From Hydractinia symbiolongicarpus (Eukaryota; Cnidaria; Hydrozoa; Anthoathecata; Hydractiniidae): DNA of 64,000 nucleotides. Location: the NCBI RefSeq assembly GCF_029227915.1, contig NC_079884.1, positions 26,536,001-26,600,000 on the forward strand. The letters are read 5' to 3'. Positions 1-12,900 of the stretch are shown here, piece by piece (the stretch's first letter is position 1; the number at the start of each line of letters is the position of its first letter). The notes under the pieces were generated by a model. It did not search any database. It was not told the origin of the DNA and worked only from the letters and a program-made list of their open reading frames with translations. The position numbers and the translations under genes are program-made.

Positions 1-687
1 CTTTCATGTTCTAGTACTTTTAGTTTAGTCGTCAGTCTCCTTTCATATCCACAGTACTTTAAGTGCACTTAGGGCTGGATTCCAAGTTGGTTAAACACAC
101 GTATAATATTTCACATATACGTAAAGATGAAATTTTAAAGATGAATTTTAATTAACAAATCATTTTTATTTCTGACGATTTTATAGGCATGACACGACGT
201 AGCTTTATTTGTAAGGACATCTAGTTGCGTAGAATTAAAACGAGATTCTTTTATTCTTAGCTTTTTTGTTATTACGTCAGTAATTGTATTGTTATACAAT
301 TGTATTGCTTTGTTTCAAAATTTGGAATAAAGTGTTATTTTTGATGCGGGAGAGGAATAGAATTAGGGAAAGGTTATTGTTGTATTTTGAGAAAAAACTC
401 GATATGACTTGAACTGTTCTTTTGTCGCTCGCGTCTCAACTCGCCATAGTAAGCCTCTTTTACCAACCAATAAGAACCCCTCTGATTTTGGAATAACAGA
501 AGTATGTTCCACATATTCCTTTGTTCGATGTGAGGAAAGGAGGTAGGGGGCTCCGACTGAATACTAAATAAACCATTAACGGTAGATACTTAAAACCACA
601 TTGTGAGATATTCTTTGATATGTTTAAAAATTCTAATTCTCCATTTATATTTACAACAAGCATATTTATATACAAACTTTTAAAACC
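1..687. other. 3' flank of the first gene, no gene seen
   Basis: This AT-rich stretch lies downstream of the stop codon of the minus-strand secreted-protein gene. The short open frames on both strands (for example 460-675) are AT-rich, have no recognisable domain and lack plausible splice partners. I see no RNA gene or repeat in it. Confidence 0.5.
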
Positions 688-3600
688 TCAATAATAATAT
701 TGAAATAAACCGTTTCGATCTTCATCTTTGTAAGTGTTTCTATTTATAGCTTCCCTTTTTTCCAATGCGACTTGCGCCATATTTAGCATCTTTGAACTGT
801 AAGCTGTCATTTGATAATTTGGATCGCGTGACGAACCTTTGAAATATACAAAGGGGGACAATAATATTTTAAACGAAGAAACTGAAGCCGATGCTCATGC
901 ATGTGCAATGATCTAAGAAAACCTAATGTTCTCCTGTTCCGCTAAAATAAAAAAATAAAGGACACAATTTTGATATGGCGTTGTTAGAGGGCGTGTGGCG
1001 GAGATGTCTATGAATGTCGATGAATGTAAAAAATTTTTAAAAAAAATTAAAGTACAAGGCAAAAAATATATTTCTTTAAAATTTTTATTTTTCGATACAT
1101 AAATAAGCAACTCTTTTCTCTCTTTCTCGCGGCAGAGGAAGTTCCTGGGAACGAGTTTGGTTAATGGAGAAATTAATGTGATGTCAACTGCGTACCCAGA
1201 GTGTAAAAAAGGTCTGGTGACGAGCTCATGATGGCTTCCGCGCTACAAATAAATCTCGCAACGCGTAATGTCAAGATTTCGTTTTGTGAATATAATCGAA
1301 GTGAGATCGATTAATATATTGCTTCATAAAGATTTTTTAGAGAGAGCGTAGTATAGGAAAAGAAAACAAAGTGTCTGAGTTAAGAGTTAAGTTAAAATAC
1401 ATTTTGAAAATCCACGATAGAAAGATTGTGCGGACGTTTTTACCTCTTGTCATACTGTTCCCTATCATGTCATTCACTTTACTTTTGTCTTCGTTGTCAC
1501 TCCATTGACGGTTGACAGGTTGACCAATAAAGCGCATAACGTTTTGAGACTGTCGGTCTGGGTAGCTGTCACCTAAAAACATTTTGATTGGTAATTGTAA
1601 TTTTGGTAATTGGTAAATTGTAACACACTGATTGGTAAAAAAATGTACAAACTTTATTTCCAGCTCTCTTTCCTTTAATTTATCGCTTAACCCAGTACGA
1701 GTGGGTATTTAAGAAGCATCCAAGATAAGGGCCTGATAATCCCACGGTAATTACTCAGTGATTATATAGGTAACTATTGATATTTGGTTCACGTGTTGTT
1801 TTGAAAATAAGCAATATGGACAATAAAAACAGTGTTACAAAAATCACGTGTTATTATTTAATGAAATAAATCAAATGTACGATTCTTGGTTTTACTGATC
1901 TGGTCTGCAATATAGAAGATAGTAAAACTTATATAATCTTACCATTTTCCTCCATTCCGTTCTCATGATGCTGATTTTCTCGATCAGTTATTGTTGTGCC
2001 AAAATAATTCTCCTCTTCTCTTCTACCTATGTTTTCATCTGCTTCACTCATATGACGTGTGTAAAATCTGTTAGGGCCAATCCCCACAAATCTATTCGCT
2101 CTATATTTCGCCATATCCTCTTCATTGTAACGATCAATATCTTTGTAATTGTCTCGATCAAGTCGCTGTTCGACAGCTAAACAAAAACAAAGAAATAGGG
2201 AAGTTTTTAAAGTAAAATTCGACTCCTTCTGTCAAGTCATGGAACCATAGAGATACAATACCCATGGTCACACATGGTTTAGAAATAATGTGAAAATACT
2301 TATTTCTTTGATCACAATCACGCCGACCATAATTAGACAGCTACTAAGCAACTGGTAAGTAATAAAAAATATATTTGGAAATGAATAAAATAGCCCGTAT
2401 ATAGAGGCTCCAATCCTTCCCTCCCCTAACCCCTAATTTGAAACTTATGTCATAAATCCTACCCATAGAGCAGGTCATAGAAGGGGGTTCTAAAATGAGG
2501 TACATTATCCAGCAAAATCAAAATGCTTTTGGAAGGAGGATGGAGATAACTACTAAACTAAGTATAAAAATCTAACCTGAGATATCATCAAAATGTACAT
2601 CTCCATATTTCTTCCAAAAGTTCGCCTCATCTTTTTCTACCTGGCCTTCGTGTTTCTTTTCTTCACCTTTAGTTTGCTCGGCATCAGATAAGTCAGCGTG
2701 TAAACCATTCTCCAGACCATAATATGGTGACGATTCTTTTAAAAACAGTAAAATAACCAAAATTAAATGCTAATAAAAATTGATTAAAAATCATTTTGTT
2801 TTTACGGTTTCTCTCACACATAATTAATCACATAATGGACAATATTAAGTTTATTTATTCATGTTTTGATGAGTGGTGTTGTTTTCTTTGCATGGAAGAA
2901 GTAAAAAGAACGAAGTGAAACTTAGAGAGGGCTCGCAAAGATGTATTCATATGAGGACCTTCTGTTCTTATTTTGAAAGACAAATAGCGACCATTAACAT
3001 TTAGTCTTAAGAAACTTCCCAACTTATTTTAAACTTATCAATATACAGCAGACTGCCTTTATTCTCAACTTGCAAAAACTGGGAAATTTGTACAAATTAA
3101 GAAAGACAGAAAGAAAAAGTCAGTTTAAGAAACATCCGAGAGATGTTGATTTCTGTTTGTGTCGCCCGATTTCATTTCCCGCGTCATTTTAAGGCAATCT
3201 TTACATAAAGTTTCATTAAACACGATTTTCTAAAAATGTAGCTATTGCGCATGTGTGTGAAGCTATTGCGCATGTGTACAAAGTTATTGTGAATTTTATT
3301 GTGGTTTGAATCTCATTTCGGGTAAACCTCATGTCTTGTACAGGCTATCCTAGGTTGTTTATTTTCCATGGTTTAAAATGGTAGAAAAAGACATCACGCA
3401 AACGTTTGGATAGCATTTATGTATTCTATTGTTACATCTATTTACAGTGTCACATGATCATCACAAAAACGATTTGTTATAAAAAGATGTGAAACTCTCT
3501 AATCATGAAATTGAACTGCGTGTAAATAATGCTTTAACTACACGTGGAAGTGCGACCAACATTCAACTACTATTGATTCATAGCCAAGGTGTCTAATATT

Positions 3601-6600
3601 ATGAGTTCTATCATTCTCAACTAGAAATATCCAATTGTTGGTGCTTCAGCCACTTTATTAACGATGATGAGATGTTTTCGTTTTTCTTGATTTATGTTTT
3701 TGCTTTCCAAGTACTCTTTTATTACCCATCATCACGCTTTGAGGGGCAGACATATCTTCAAATGTGTTTGCGGTTTCATCATCTACAACAGAATCACGTG
3801 ATCAGCTGTCTTCGTGTAAACAAAACATATGTCGTCTTCTTCGTCTGTTTTCAGTGCGTCGTCAACATGCATTGGTTATCCGTACGTTATGTCGTCTTCA
3901 CAAACAAGTCAAGTTTCCCGACACGTCAATTGAAAAAAAGAGGGTCAAGTCGACAAAAAATATCGCATCATGTCGACGACTATTTGTTTTACGTCAAAAC
4001 ATGAACGAATAACAAAAGTTCTATACTCAGTTAATTATCTTTATGATCAATTTTTATTACTTACTTTTAAAATTTCTATATTCTTCGGAGCCTTGTTCAA
4101 AATTCTGTTTATCCATTAACCCAGCTTCGCTACTGGAAGGGACAGACGGATCAAGAGGAGCATCTTGTTGAAAATTTTGTCCCCCTCGACCACGCACCAA
4201 TTGTGCTGAAAACAAAATACAATTTAAATTACACCTGCAACTTACTTCCCAGCCCTCTAAGATTAAAACATGCATAATTGCGCATCTAATTTTTTCAGCA
4301 ACAAGACGCAGTTTGTCCACCCTTTCTAGCAACAAATAAAAAACGCTATGGGATCGCTGACTGCAAATGAATCTTTCTATAAATTAGACAAGAAAAAGAA
4401 ACGGTTTTTGTGTACCAATTTCATTATCTCCTTGAATATTCGCTTTGTCCATTGCTTGAAGATTGTTTGACATCGATTCTGCCATTGCTGCTGGTGGGTT
4501 CATGAACCCACTCATCGGTGGAGGTCCCATACTGACGACAGCTTCATGTGACTGTTCAAAGGAAGGCATCCCTCTAAACCCATTTCTTGGGGAATTATCC
4601 ATGTCAACTGGTTGTCGACTTTCAAAGAAATCTCCGGCTTGGGAATCACTACCCTGTGAAAACCGTTCAGAGGGATCCTTCGAAAAGCCAACTGGTCCAC
4701 CAAATCCCGGTCCTCCTATAAAAGAAGAACGAGATTTTTAGCTTAAATGAAATCAACCTCGTTCCCAAAGATCTACTAAACTTATGATATCGGAAACAAG
4801 AAGGGAACTTAGGGCGAGGTTAAATCAACAGCTCTAATACTGTACCTATTGTTTTAAAAGATGACTGAAACAAAAACGGGGGTTTCAATTATAAACATTC
4901 ATTAAGTTTAAAAATGAAAATACCTTCTTCGGGCGTTTCTTCTTCTCTCTGATAATTTGGTGGACCATTTCTTTGATCGTACGCCCCCAACGGTTCTGCG
5001 CCTGCACCCATACCTGCTGGAAAACCTTGCATGTCACTTCCCAAACCTTCCAACCCGTTATCAGGTCCAACGTTGCCTGGAATGATATTAAGGTTTTTTG
5101 AAATAACAAAAATGACTAAAAAATCGCCAGTCGGATGTATTTCTACTTCGATAAAATAATACTTTTGTAAGAGACTGTTGAGTTGTTTCGGCTTTTTATT
5201 TTATTCCACTTCGCTTAGAACACCAGATGGGGGTTGTAACATAAATAAGTAATGATTATAATTGAGCTTTTGATTAACGAAGTACCGCCTTTTTCTCGTA
5301 ACACCTCGCTAAATAAGATGTCAATTTAGCCTTATAGTGAGGCGGTTCGTTACATTGATAAAAAACAAAAGTGACGCTACCAAATGTGAATATAATCATT
5401 CTACGTACCTATAGGCTCCCCTCCTAAAGCTTCTTTATCATCGTATGGGACCTCTAAACCTGAAATAATTAATTGTTATTAATTGCATTTAATCTCATAT
5501 TAAATAACAATTCTTGAAACCTATGGGAAAATTCCGGCAACCGATAAAATCTACACAAAATTGAATCTACCTTGCTTTTTGTAGCTGTCTCCAAGTGTAT
5601 CTGGTCTTGCTTTTATGAATTTTTCTAGTAGCAATATACACACATTTGATATCTATCAAATTTTTGCTGCGTAGTTTGACATAAGCATGCACACAACGTT
5701 ATGTTTCGTAGTTGGCGGCCTGGGCATAATTCTGTTGATTTTTTATACGGGCGCTACTCGACAAGGGCTTCTAAAATTTTTCTTACATATTTCAGACTAG
5801 GTATACACAGAATTATTTGCTCACAGCAGCAGTATTTACACCGAAAAATTTCTTTATGAGAAGGAGTACGAAAAGGAGAACATTTATAAGAAAAGGGCGC
5901 GTTTATTGAACTTTAAAGCACATATGGGCGCTAATTCGAATTTTTACGCCCTTTATTAAAAATATTTTTCAGCTTACACAAGTGTCAAAAAAATAAGAAG
6001 TACCCTTTCGAAGCTTGCTTCTCCGGTGCAAAAATTTATGTTTTGCGTAACCTGAAAAAAGAAAAAATAGACTCGATTGGCGCTTAGGAAATAGGAATTG
6101 TTGATGAATGTATGATAATGGCGTGTGAGGGCGGCGAAAAAAGACTAAGTTTGAACTACTGTTAAGCTTCTAACTAAATATTAACACAGACTGTACGTCT
6201 AAAAAAATTCTAAAATATAAGAACCGACTTTAATGGCTTCTGGTCTATTCTGAAAATTCTGAAAATCGGAATTACATCAACCTACCATCAGGGATATGGG
6301 ATCTACCATATAAATCTAAGAAACTACTCATTACGTTGTCTTCTAGTAGTGAATTCATATCTCCTGTGTTGTTGGTAAGCGAGGCGCTAGTTTTTAGGTT
6401 GTTTAAGTGAGTCGTGTATTCATTGCTTTCAGACCCCTCCGCTATCAGTTTGTCATTGGCTTTAATTTTCGGCATATCAACAGCAGCAGTTTCTGTTAAA
6501 AAATCTGCAGCTTTTATACTAATATTGGCTTTATGAACATCTGTTGGCTTCCATAGGACGTTAAATGAACCTTGACTTGAATTAACGGTTGCAAATGGAG

Positions 6601-7204
6601 CTGCTAACCGCAGTATTGGAATGTGTTTACCGGATTCAGCTTCAGAATAACCGGACTCACCACTCTCACCGGATCCATCTCCGGATAGAACACTAAATCC
6701 TTTACTACTAGGGGTATCTCGAGTTTCCGGAATTTTCATTTTTGTGTCCGGTGTATCTGGAGTGTCCGGTGTCAGTACATTCATTTCAGGTGTCAAAGGT
6801 ATAGTATCAGGTACGTCCGGAGTGTTTGGCGTTAAAGTCCGTTTAATGTCATTTTGTTTATGGTAACGAGCAATACGGCTTCTCCGTTGAATATCGTCTC
6901 TGTCAAAAAATTTTGAAGCAGAAGCTGCGTACACAGTAGCTAAAAGTAAAATTTGATAATCCAAGCCTTAACTGAACTGAGAATACGATCGGCTAACGTT
7001 ACGTTCTCTAAAAAACGATAATCTAACACGACACGACACGCCTATCTAAAACTAATAGAGTGGAGATGAATGTGAGAGGTGAAAGTACATAATACAAGTG
7101 ATGTTTATCTGAAAACTGAGAATAAACTTTTTCGTGAAAAACAAATTACTTACTGACAACTGTCGAGAGCAGCAGAAGCACAATTAACGATTTTACAGCC
7201 ACCA
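688..7204 (-). CDS. Unrecognised secreted low-complexity protein, 10 exons, all introns phase 1
   Basis: I do not recognise this protein. Exons read on the minus strand: 7204-7154, 6939-6286, 5459-5409, 5076-4924, 4715-4416, 4205-4065, 2735-2577, 2176-1943, 1572-1444 and 836-688 (TGA). Every junction has GT..AG and every intron is phase 1, so the frame stays open for about 673 residues. The first exon encodes a signal-peptide-like segment (basic VAVKS, then LIVLLLLSTVV) ending near VYAASA. It begins in phase 1 right after an acceptor, so the ATG is probably split by an intron; a donor after an A at 7872 could supply the A. After the signal come a TPDTPDTPD repeat, a GSGESGESG acidic stretch, Gly/Pro/Met-rich segments and a highly charged C-terminal third (DNYKDIDRYNEED). 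It has few cysteines and no membrane segment after the signal. An extracellular matrix or mucus protein is possible, but that is inference. The terminal 5' exon is the weakest part. Confidence 0.72.
2736..4064. other. Intron of the secreted-protein gene
   Basis: This 1.3-kb intron separates the sixth and seventh exons of the minus-strand secreted-protein gene. The overlapping plus-strand open frames at 3672-4012 have no domain and no homology I can recognise. A short direct repeat of the phrase gctattgcgcatgtgt occurs at about 3242 and 3262. Nothing else is visible. Confidence 0.4.
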
Positions 7205-9953
7205 CTAAAGAAATATTATTTTCTTTATTAAGTTTTTTTTCGAAACCGCGAAGTGTAATCCAGGTGTAAAGCCTTAAGATTGTTTTTAGGCCTTTTTTGC
7301 GTATCGATAATTTAAAACTTGTTTAAAAAAATTGGCTGGTTCTTTCCAAGTTGTCTAACGAGTTTTTGATAACTGCCACCTTCGAAGAAAGTTTGTGAAT
7401 TTTTTTTTCAACTAACTATTCATTTCAACAATTGAGCTCACGACATCCAATGAACGCCCCTTCTTTTAACAATAATAAAACCAAAACTCCTAATTTCGTT
7501 CCCAGGTCTTATTTTTCGCCTTTTGATTGTGGTTAATTTACCTTAGAAGTTCGGAGTTACTGGCTGGACTTTTTAAAACGACCCTCCTTCTCCATTGAGC
7601 GGCGCTTAAAAAATATTGGCAAGGAAAATTAGTGACTAGCTCGATTCGGTCACTTTTCACAACATAGAGGAAATGAAATCAACCATGCGAATAACGATAT
7701 TACTGAGAAACACTTAAAGTGACTTCCAGTTTCACAAAAACAACAACATTTAATTAAAATTCTGTAAATTTAGTCCAAATTTAGTCATTTTTTTACAGTT
7801 ATATTAGGTATATGAGCTACATCATTTTTCGTAAAAATTCAAGAAAAGGTTTTATAAAAATTGGTACGTACTTCTTTCGAATATTTAGTTCATCTTCTTC
7901 GCATATTTTTTTAGAACTGAATAAAATAACATTAAGAACAATTACGTTGCCCGTCTGATTTGCATGAATCTTTTTTGACCAATCTCATTGTTCCCAGTGC
8001 CTCTTTCCTATCTGATTAACCTAGTCCCCAGGGAATTGTCTCTCATCAACGCTTCGCTTATTGATAGGTCTGCCGAAAAAGGTCATGGAGGAGGCTGGTT
8101 TTATTCCGCGACGTGATTGGTTGAGACTTTCCACCTAATTATGCCAAACATAATACGTCACTCGGTCTGTGAAATAGTCAAGTTAAAACTAACTGTAAAC
8201 AAAAATTTGACTGTCACTGTGCATACATGTTTTGCATTAGAGAAAAAAAGAAATTTTTATGGCAACAATTTTGACCAGCCTCCACCAGGCCATGCTCGTC
8301 TGTCCGTCCGATATGCAAAAAAGACAACAGGTCCTGGGATCGAGGTTGCTATCAGATTTATGTCACTAGAAGAAGCTTTAGGATTGAGGTTGCTTTGTTG
8401 TATTTCTTAACAGATTTTCACAGTGCACTTCATAAACTCCATTAAAAATGAATGATGGAGAATTAAAAGTTGAGAAAAGTTAGGAGAAGTTAAGGAGAAT
8501 ATGAAGATTTAAGGAGAATATGAGAATTTAGGGAGAATATGAGAATTTAAGGAGAATATGAGAATTTAAGGAGAATATGAAAATTTAAGGAGAATACTAA
8601 AATTTCAATAATTTTTAGGTCATTGTAAATTAAGAAATTGCAACAAGAAAAAGATTCACAATTTACATAAGTCTATCAGCTCATAAGAAATCCTAGCAGA
8701 AGAAGGACTTATATCATATACTGGACGTAGACTGAGCGTTCTGTAGATCTCGTTCAGAATGCTTTTATCAACATATCACAAAAAATGATCGTAAGTTACC
8801 ATTAAGCATTTGCTCACATTACATAAAATTATTCAGATCATATCATGCACAAAAAATATAAAAATATTTACAAAGAGCAAATATAAAAAAAGTAAGCAAG
8901 CAACATCACATGTATTTACTTCAATAGCTACAACAATAACACTGTTATCACATATTATGAAACTTTTTTTCTATATTTTTGATCGAACTTATTTCTTTAC
9001 TATCTCATGTTGTGAATTATTTCTTTGGCCAGGCTTCTGAATTGTTAACAGAAAAGAGCAGTGCTGATTTACTGTACCGTGAACAGCCACCTGTCTACCT
9101 TAAATAATAACAACCGCCAAAACTCGAAATTATTTTTACTAACTCGCCAGATTTAAGTAAGCAAAAAACCCCAAAAAACATGACAATGGGGTTACAAGGA
9201 TTAGTTCGGATCAGCAAAACACTTAACATGTACTCCTGCGCAGAGATTCTTCTATATTACAGTATTCTTCAACACACGTTTCACATGTGTTTTGAAGTAT
9301 TGTTTTTTTTAGTAACATCGCACATGCGCACAAACAACTTCAATCTTACAAAAAAATTCAATATATTTAATAATTCGTTCCACAAGATAACTTGCTAAAA
9401 GAATTTTAAAAAATCATCCGATACAATTCCTTAAAAAATGAGATGTTGTCTAACCACGCACAGTTCAACATGGCTACCGTACTTAAGTTTAAAATACTCA
9501 GTCAAAATTAGAGAAATACATAGAAGGGCATTTACAGCCGATTTATATATTTCATTGACAAGGTTTTAATTTAAAATATTAAAAAAATTAAAATAGAGAG
9601 ATAATGAAGGGAGAACTCAAAGAAAAATTATTGATAAAACAATTTTGTGTGGAATGATTTAGCTCTTAGTTTTAAGGAACATATTCATGTAGCTAGGACA
9701 GTAAAACAACCACCAAGAAGGTGAGCGTCAAATTATCGTCAACCGACAATACAAGCTTCTGAATATATCCTAAGTATTTCTTTTTAAGGTTTTAAAATTT
9801 TACAATAAATAAACAACACTCAACAAAGTAGCACCAGTTTCATACGCAACCGAATGATGTGCAACACGTCTCACTGACATCTTTGCACGATAACACGTAA
9901 ACTCGTGTGACCACGACTCTTTGCTTCCACTATTTACACACCAATCATCAACC
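7205..9953. other. Intergenic region between the secreted-protein gene and the UBR5-like gene
   Basis: The region lies upstream of the secreted-protein gene and downstream of the UBR5-like stop codon. It should hold the promoter and 5' untranslated exon of the former; a usable minus-strand donor (A then GTACGT) ends an exon at 7872. A 19-bp tandem repeat lies at 8493-8611. The 97-residue plus-strand frame at 8117-8410 shows no domain. I see no other gene. Confidence 0.45.
8493..8611. repeat. 19-bp tandem repeat, about six copies
   Basis: The unit ggagaatatgagaatttaa is repeated about six times with a few substitutions. It is a simple minisatellite in intergenic DNA with no coding potential. 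Confidence 0.85.
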
Positions 9954-12900
9954 TTATCCAAGACCATAGCTTTGACATTCGATAGCTTGTAATAACTTTC
10001 GTTTCAAGATGGCTTTCGATGTATATAACGGCATACTGATTCTTTGACCACATGTACTAGACATGGGTAGCGACAAATTATTGGAGCTGTTGATAATATC
10101 TAGTGTAATCGATAACTCCTCTAAAATAAATACAGAAGAAAATCATATTATACAAACATGTCTTATTTGCTCGAATGAGCGCCCACTTGGGTGGTAATAA
10201 TAATTTAACAACCACCCCCAAGCATGAAAAGTAGAAAATTTAGACAGGGCTGCTGCTTTCTTTTTTTTCCCAAACAGTACGTTTAAATTAAAAAAATAAT
10301 ATAAAACATTTTAAATTCTCTTTCGATTATCTTTTGCTGTAATTTTTAAAATTACTTATAAAAAAACCTGAGGAGAGTAACCACTTTTAGCTACAGGTGA
10401 TTTTTCCTCCAAAGAGATAAATGGACACACAAGTCGAAAAACTGTGTGAAAAATCAGAAGTGAAAAAGACATACCGTTATTCCCGACTCTGTTGTCAAGT
10501 GCTGGCAGTACAGACGATCCTGTCGCAAAGTAAAGTAACTTTTGTCGCTCTTGTGAAGACATTTTCAACACTATCTTCCAAAACCACCTAGTATAAACAG
10601 AAAGGATGAAAAGATTTGTTAACTTAAAAAAATTGGTTAAACAATACAATCAAGCATGCAGGAAAATGTTCTTACGATTTGTAACGTTCAAGTATCTCAC
10701 GTGAACAGCCTCCAGAATTACTGAATGTAATTATTGAGCGCAGCCTGGCATAGCTCACATCTTCCACACCACCAGACAACAACAGTTGTAAGTCCTTGAT
10801 AATTTAATAAATAGAATAAATAAATTCATATATAAATAAATAAAAATAGTGTCTATTTTAACATACTTATACAGTATGTATCCACTAATTCGAAAAAAAT
10901 CACAATATGTTCGAATAAAAGTTCGAATGACGCAGCAGTAAACAAAAGTTTCACAAAGTAAGAGATAAAAAACATTTGCTCGAAAAAATTAACAACAAAG
11001 GATATATGCTAGATAACAAAAGAACATTCAATAAATATTCAGAAAATAAATTCAGCCAATTCTATTTATTATATTTATATACCTCAGGTTCCAGTCGATC
11101 AAGCAATTCTTTTGGTATCATCTGATGCAGACCGTCTTTTAAGCCTTGAAGTTCGTTTTCTCGGGCAGTGATGAGCAGGTGGCGACTGTACAGCCTAAGA
11201 TGCGTTGTGTAAATGGTGGTGCAATAGAAGTTACAGTGAACCAATCTAGCATACTCTCATCATCTCTAACTTTTCTTAGAAGTCACATAGAAACCACCGG
11301 CTAATGTACTTAAAACAGATAAAATTCACCCACCCACGCCTAACGCCACTCTCAGACGTTGTGGAAAACTGCATGTAAGAACCCGATCTCCGTTACAGTA
11401 AAAATTGGACTAACCTGACATAATTTAGAACATTCTGCTTGGTAACTCTAATTTGTTTGCCTCCAGGCATAAGTTCTTCAGTATGTCCATCCACAGTTAT
11501 CTGTAAGATTTTTTTAGTAAGTTAGAACACAGATGATTTAAAAAATGCGCTCAACCACAAAACAAAACTTTATGATTTCACAAACTACTGGCGTTGTATA
11601 TGCTACCACACTATTTGTGTTGAAATATCTCAGAGAAATTTAAACAAATGAGATTTGAGATACCATTTTGACTTTCCGTAATGATTATTTGTACGTTGAC
11701 CGTAAAATAAAGTCAAAAGGTACCGCAATTTTGTATCATCAATAACTCAGAACTCTCTTCAATGCAGTGCCCGTATTTCCTGTTTTCAAACTTGAACAAA
11801 ATGTCAAAGGGAGCAACAACACAACATACCTCAAAACAGAAGCAGTAGACATCCATAAACTCATCGTCGGTATATTTCGAAGAAAGCGCATCCATTAGTA
11901 AATCTGAAAAACTTTGATATAATGCAGAATCGAAAAAAGCAAGGTCGTCGAAAACAATCTCGTCATCCCTGTAACAGAAAGAAATATTAAGATCTTTTCG
12001 AACATAAGCACAAATACACAAACATATACAAATGGACATACCTTCCAAGCAAATAGCGCAAAACTGGTCTGGACAGCACAAGGGGTATTGTTTGGTTGAA
12101 CCACAATGTAATCCCAAAAAAACGACCAATCGCAACGAATGTTGAATATCGCTTCTCCTGAAGCAATAAATATACGACACGTACAGAGCTAACTCGTAAC
12201 ACCTGCTTAATTAAGTTTAATTGGTGGTTTGGGGGGGGGGGGGGAGAGGGGGGAGTTGTTTCTTTACTTTGAATATACGCAGGCCACAATTCTTTCAGGC
12301 AAGGACATCGTACCCTTCTATGCCCTTAACATTTACAACAACATTTTTACTTCAATACCACAGTAAAATGACTGGGAATAAATTTTTTTTTGATGCTCTG
12401 AGCCAGCTATGTTCAGCAAGTGAAAAAGCTATTGCAAAATAATCTGCATGAAATACAAAACAAACCTGTGTCATAGCGTATCCAAAATAAACATTTGGTT
12501 GTTCAACATAATGATACTTCCCAACTTTCGGCGAGAACACACCACGTTGAGTAGGTAGGTTGCCACATTCCCCAAAAAATTCAACCGGCCAATCTTTATA
12601 CTAAAAATATCACGAATCATTTTGGTTTGTTTCTGAAGTATTAATTTTGCGTGTAGAATTCTCTTTACTGACCTTTTCACCACTCTTCAAAGCTTTCGCG
12701 AAAGCAGCAAATAATCCCCGATTTACACCTGGTCCAGTACCTTCTTCTCCTTCGAAGCGAACTCGCAAAGTGCCATATGGGTGAAGGTCCATGCTCTAAA
12801 ATCGATTATAAAAGTAGATGGCAATCGTGTCTTTATATTTATATATATTTACTGGTACTGAAGAGAAGATCCACAACATCCACAATGACGAAGCATATCT

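Noticed and set aside
11713-12289. Several overlapping minus-strand frames
   Set aside because: They are out-of-frame or read-through versions of the HECT exons 11968-11830 and 12157-12042.
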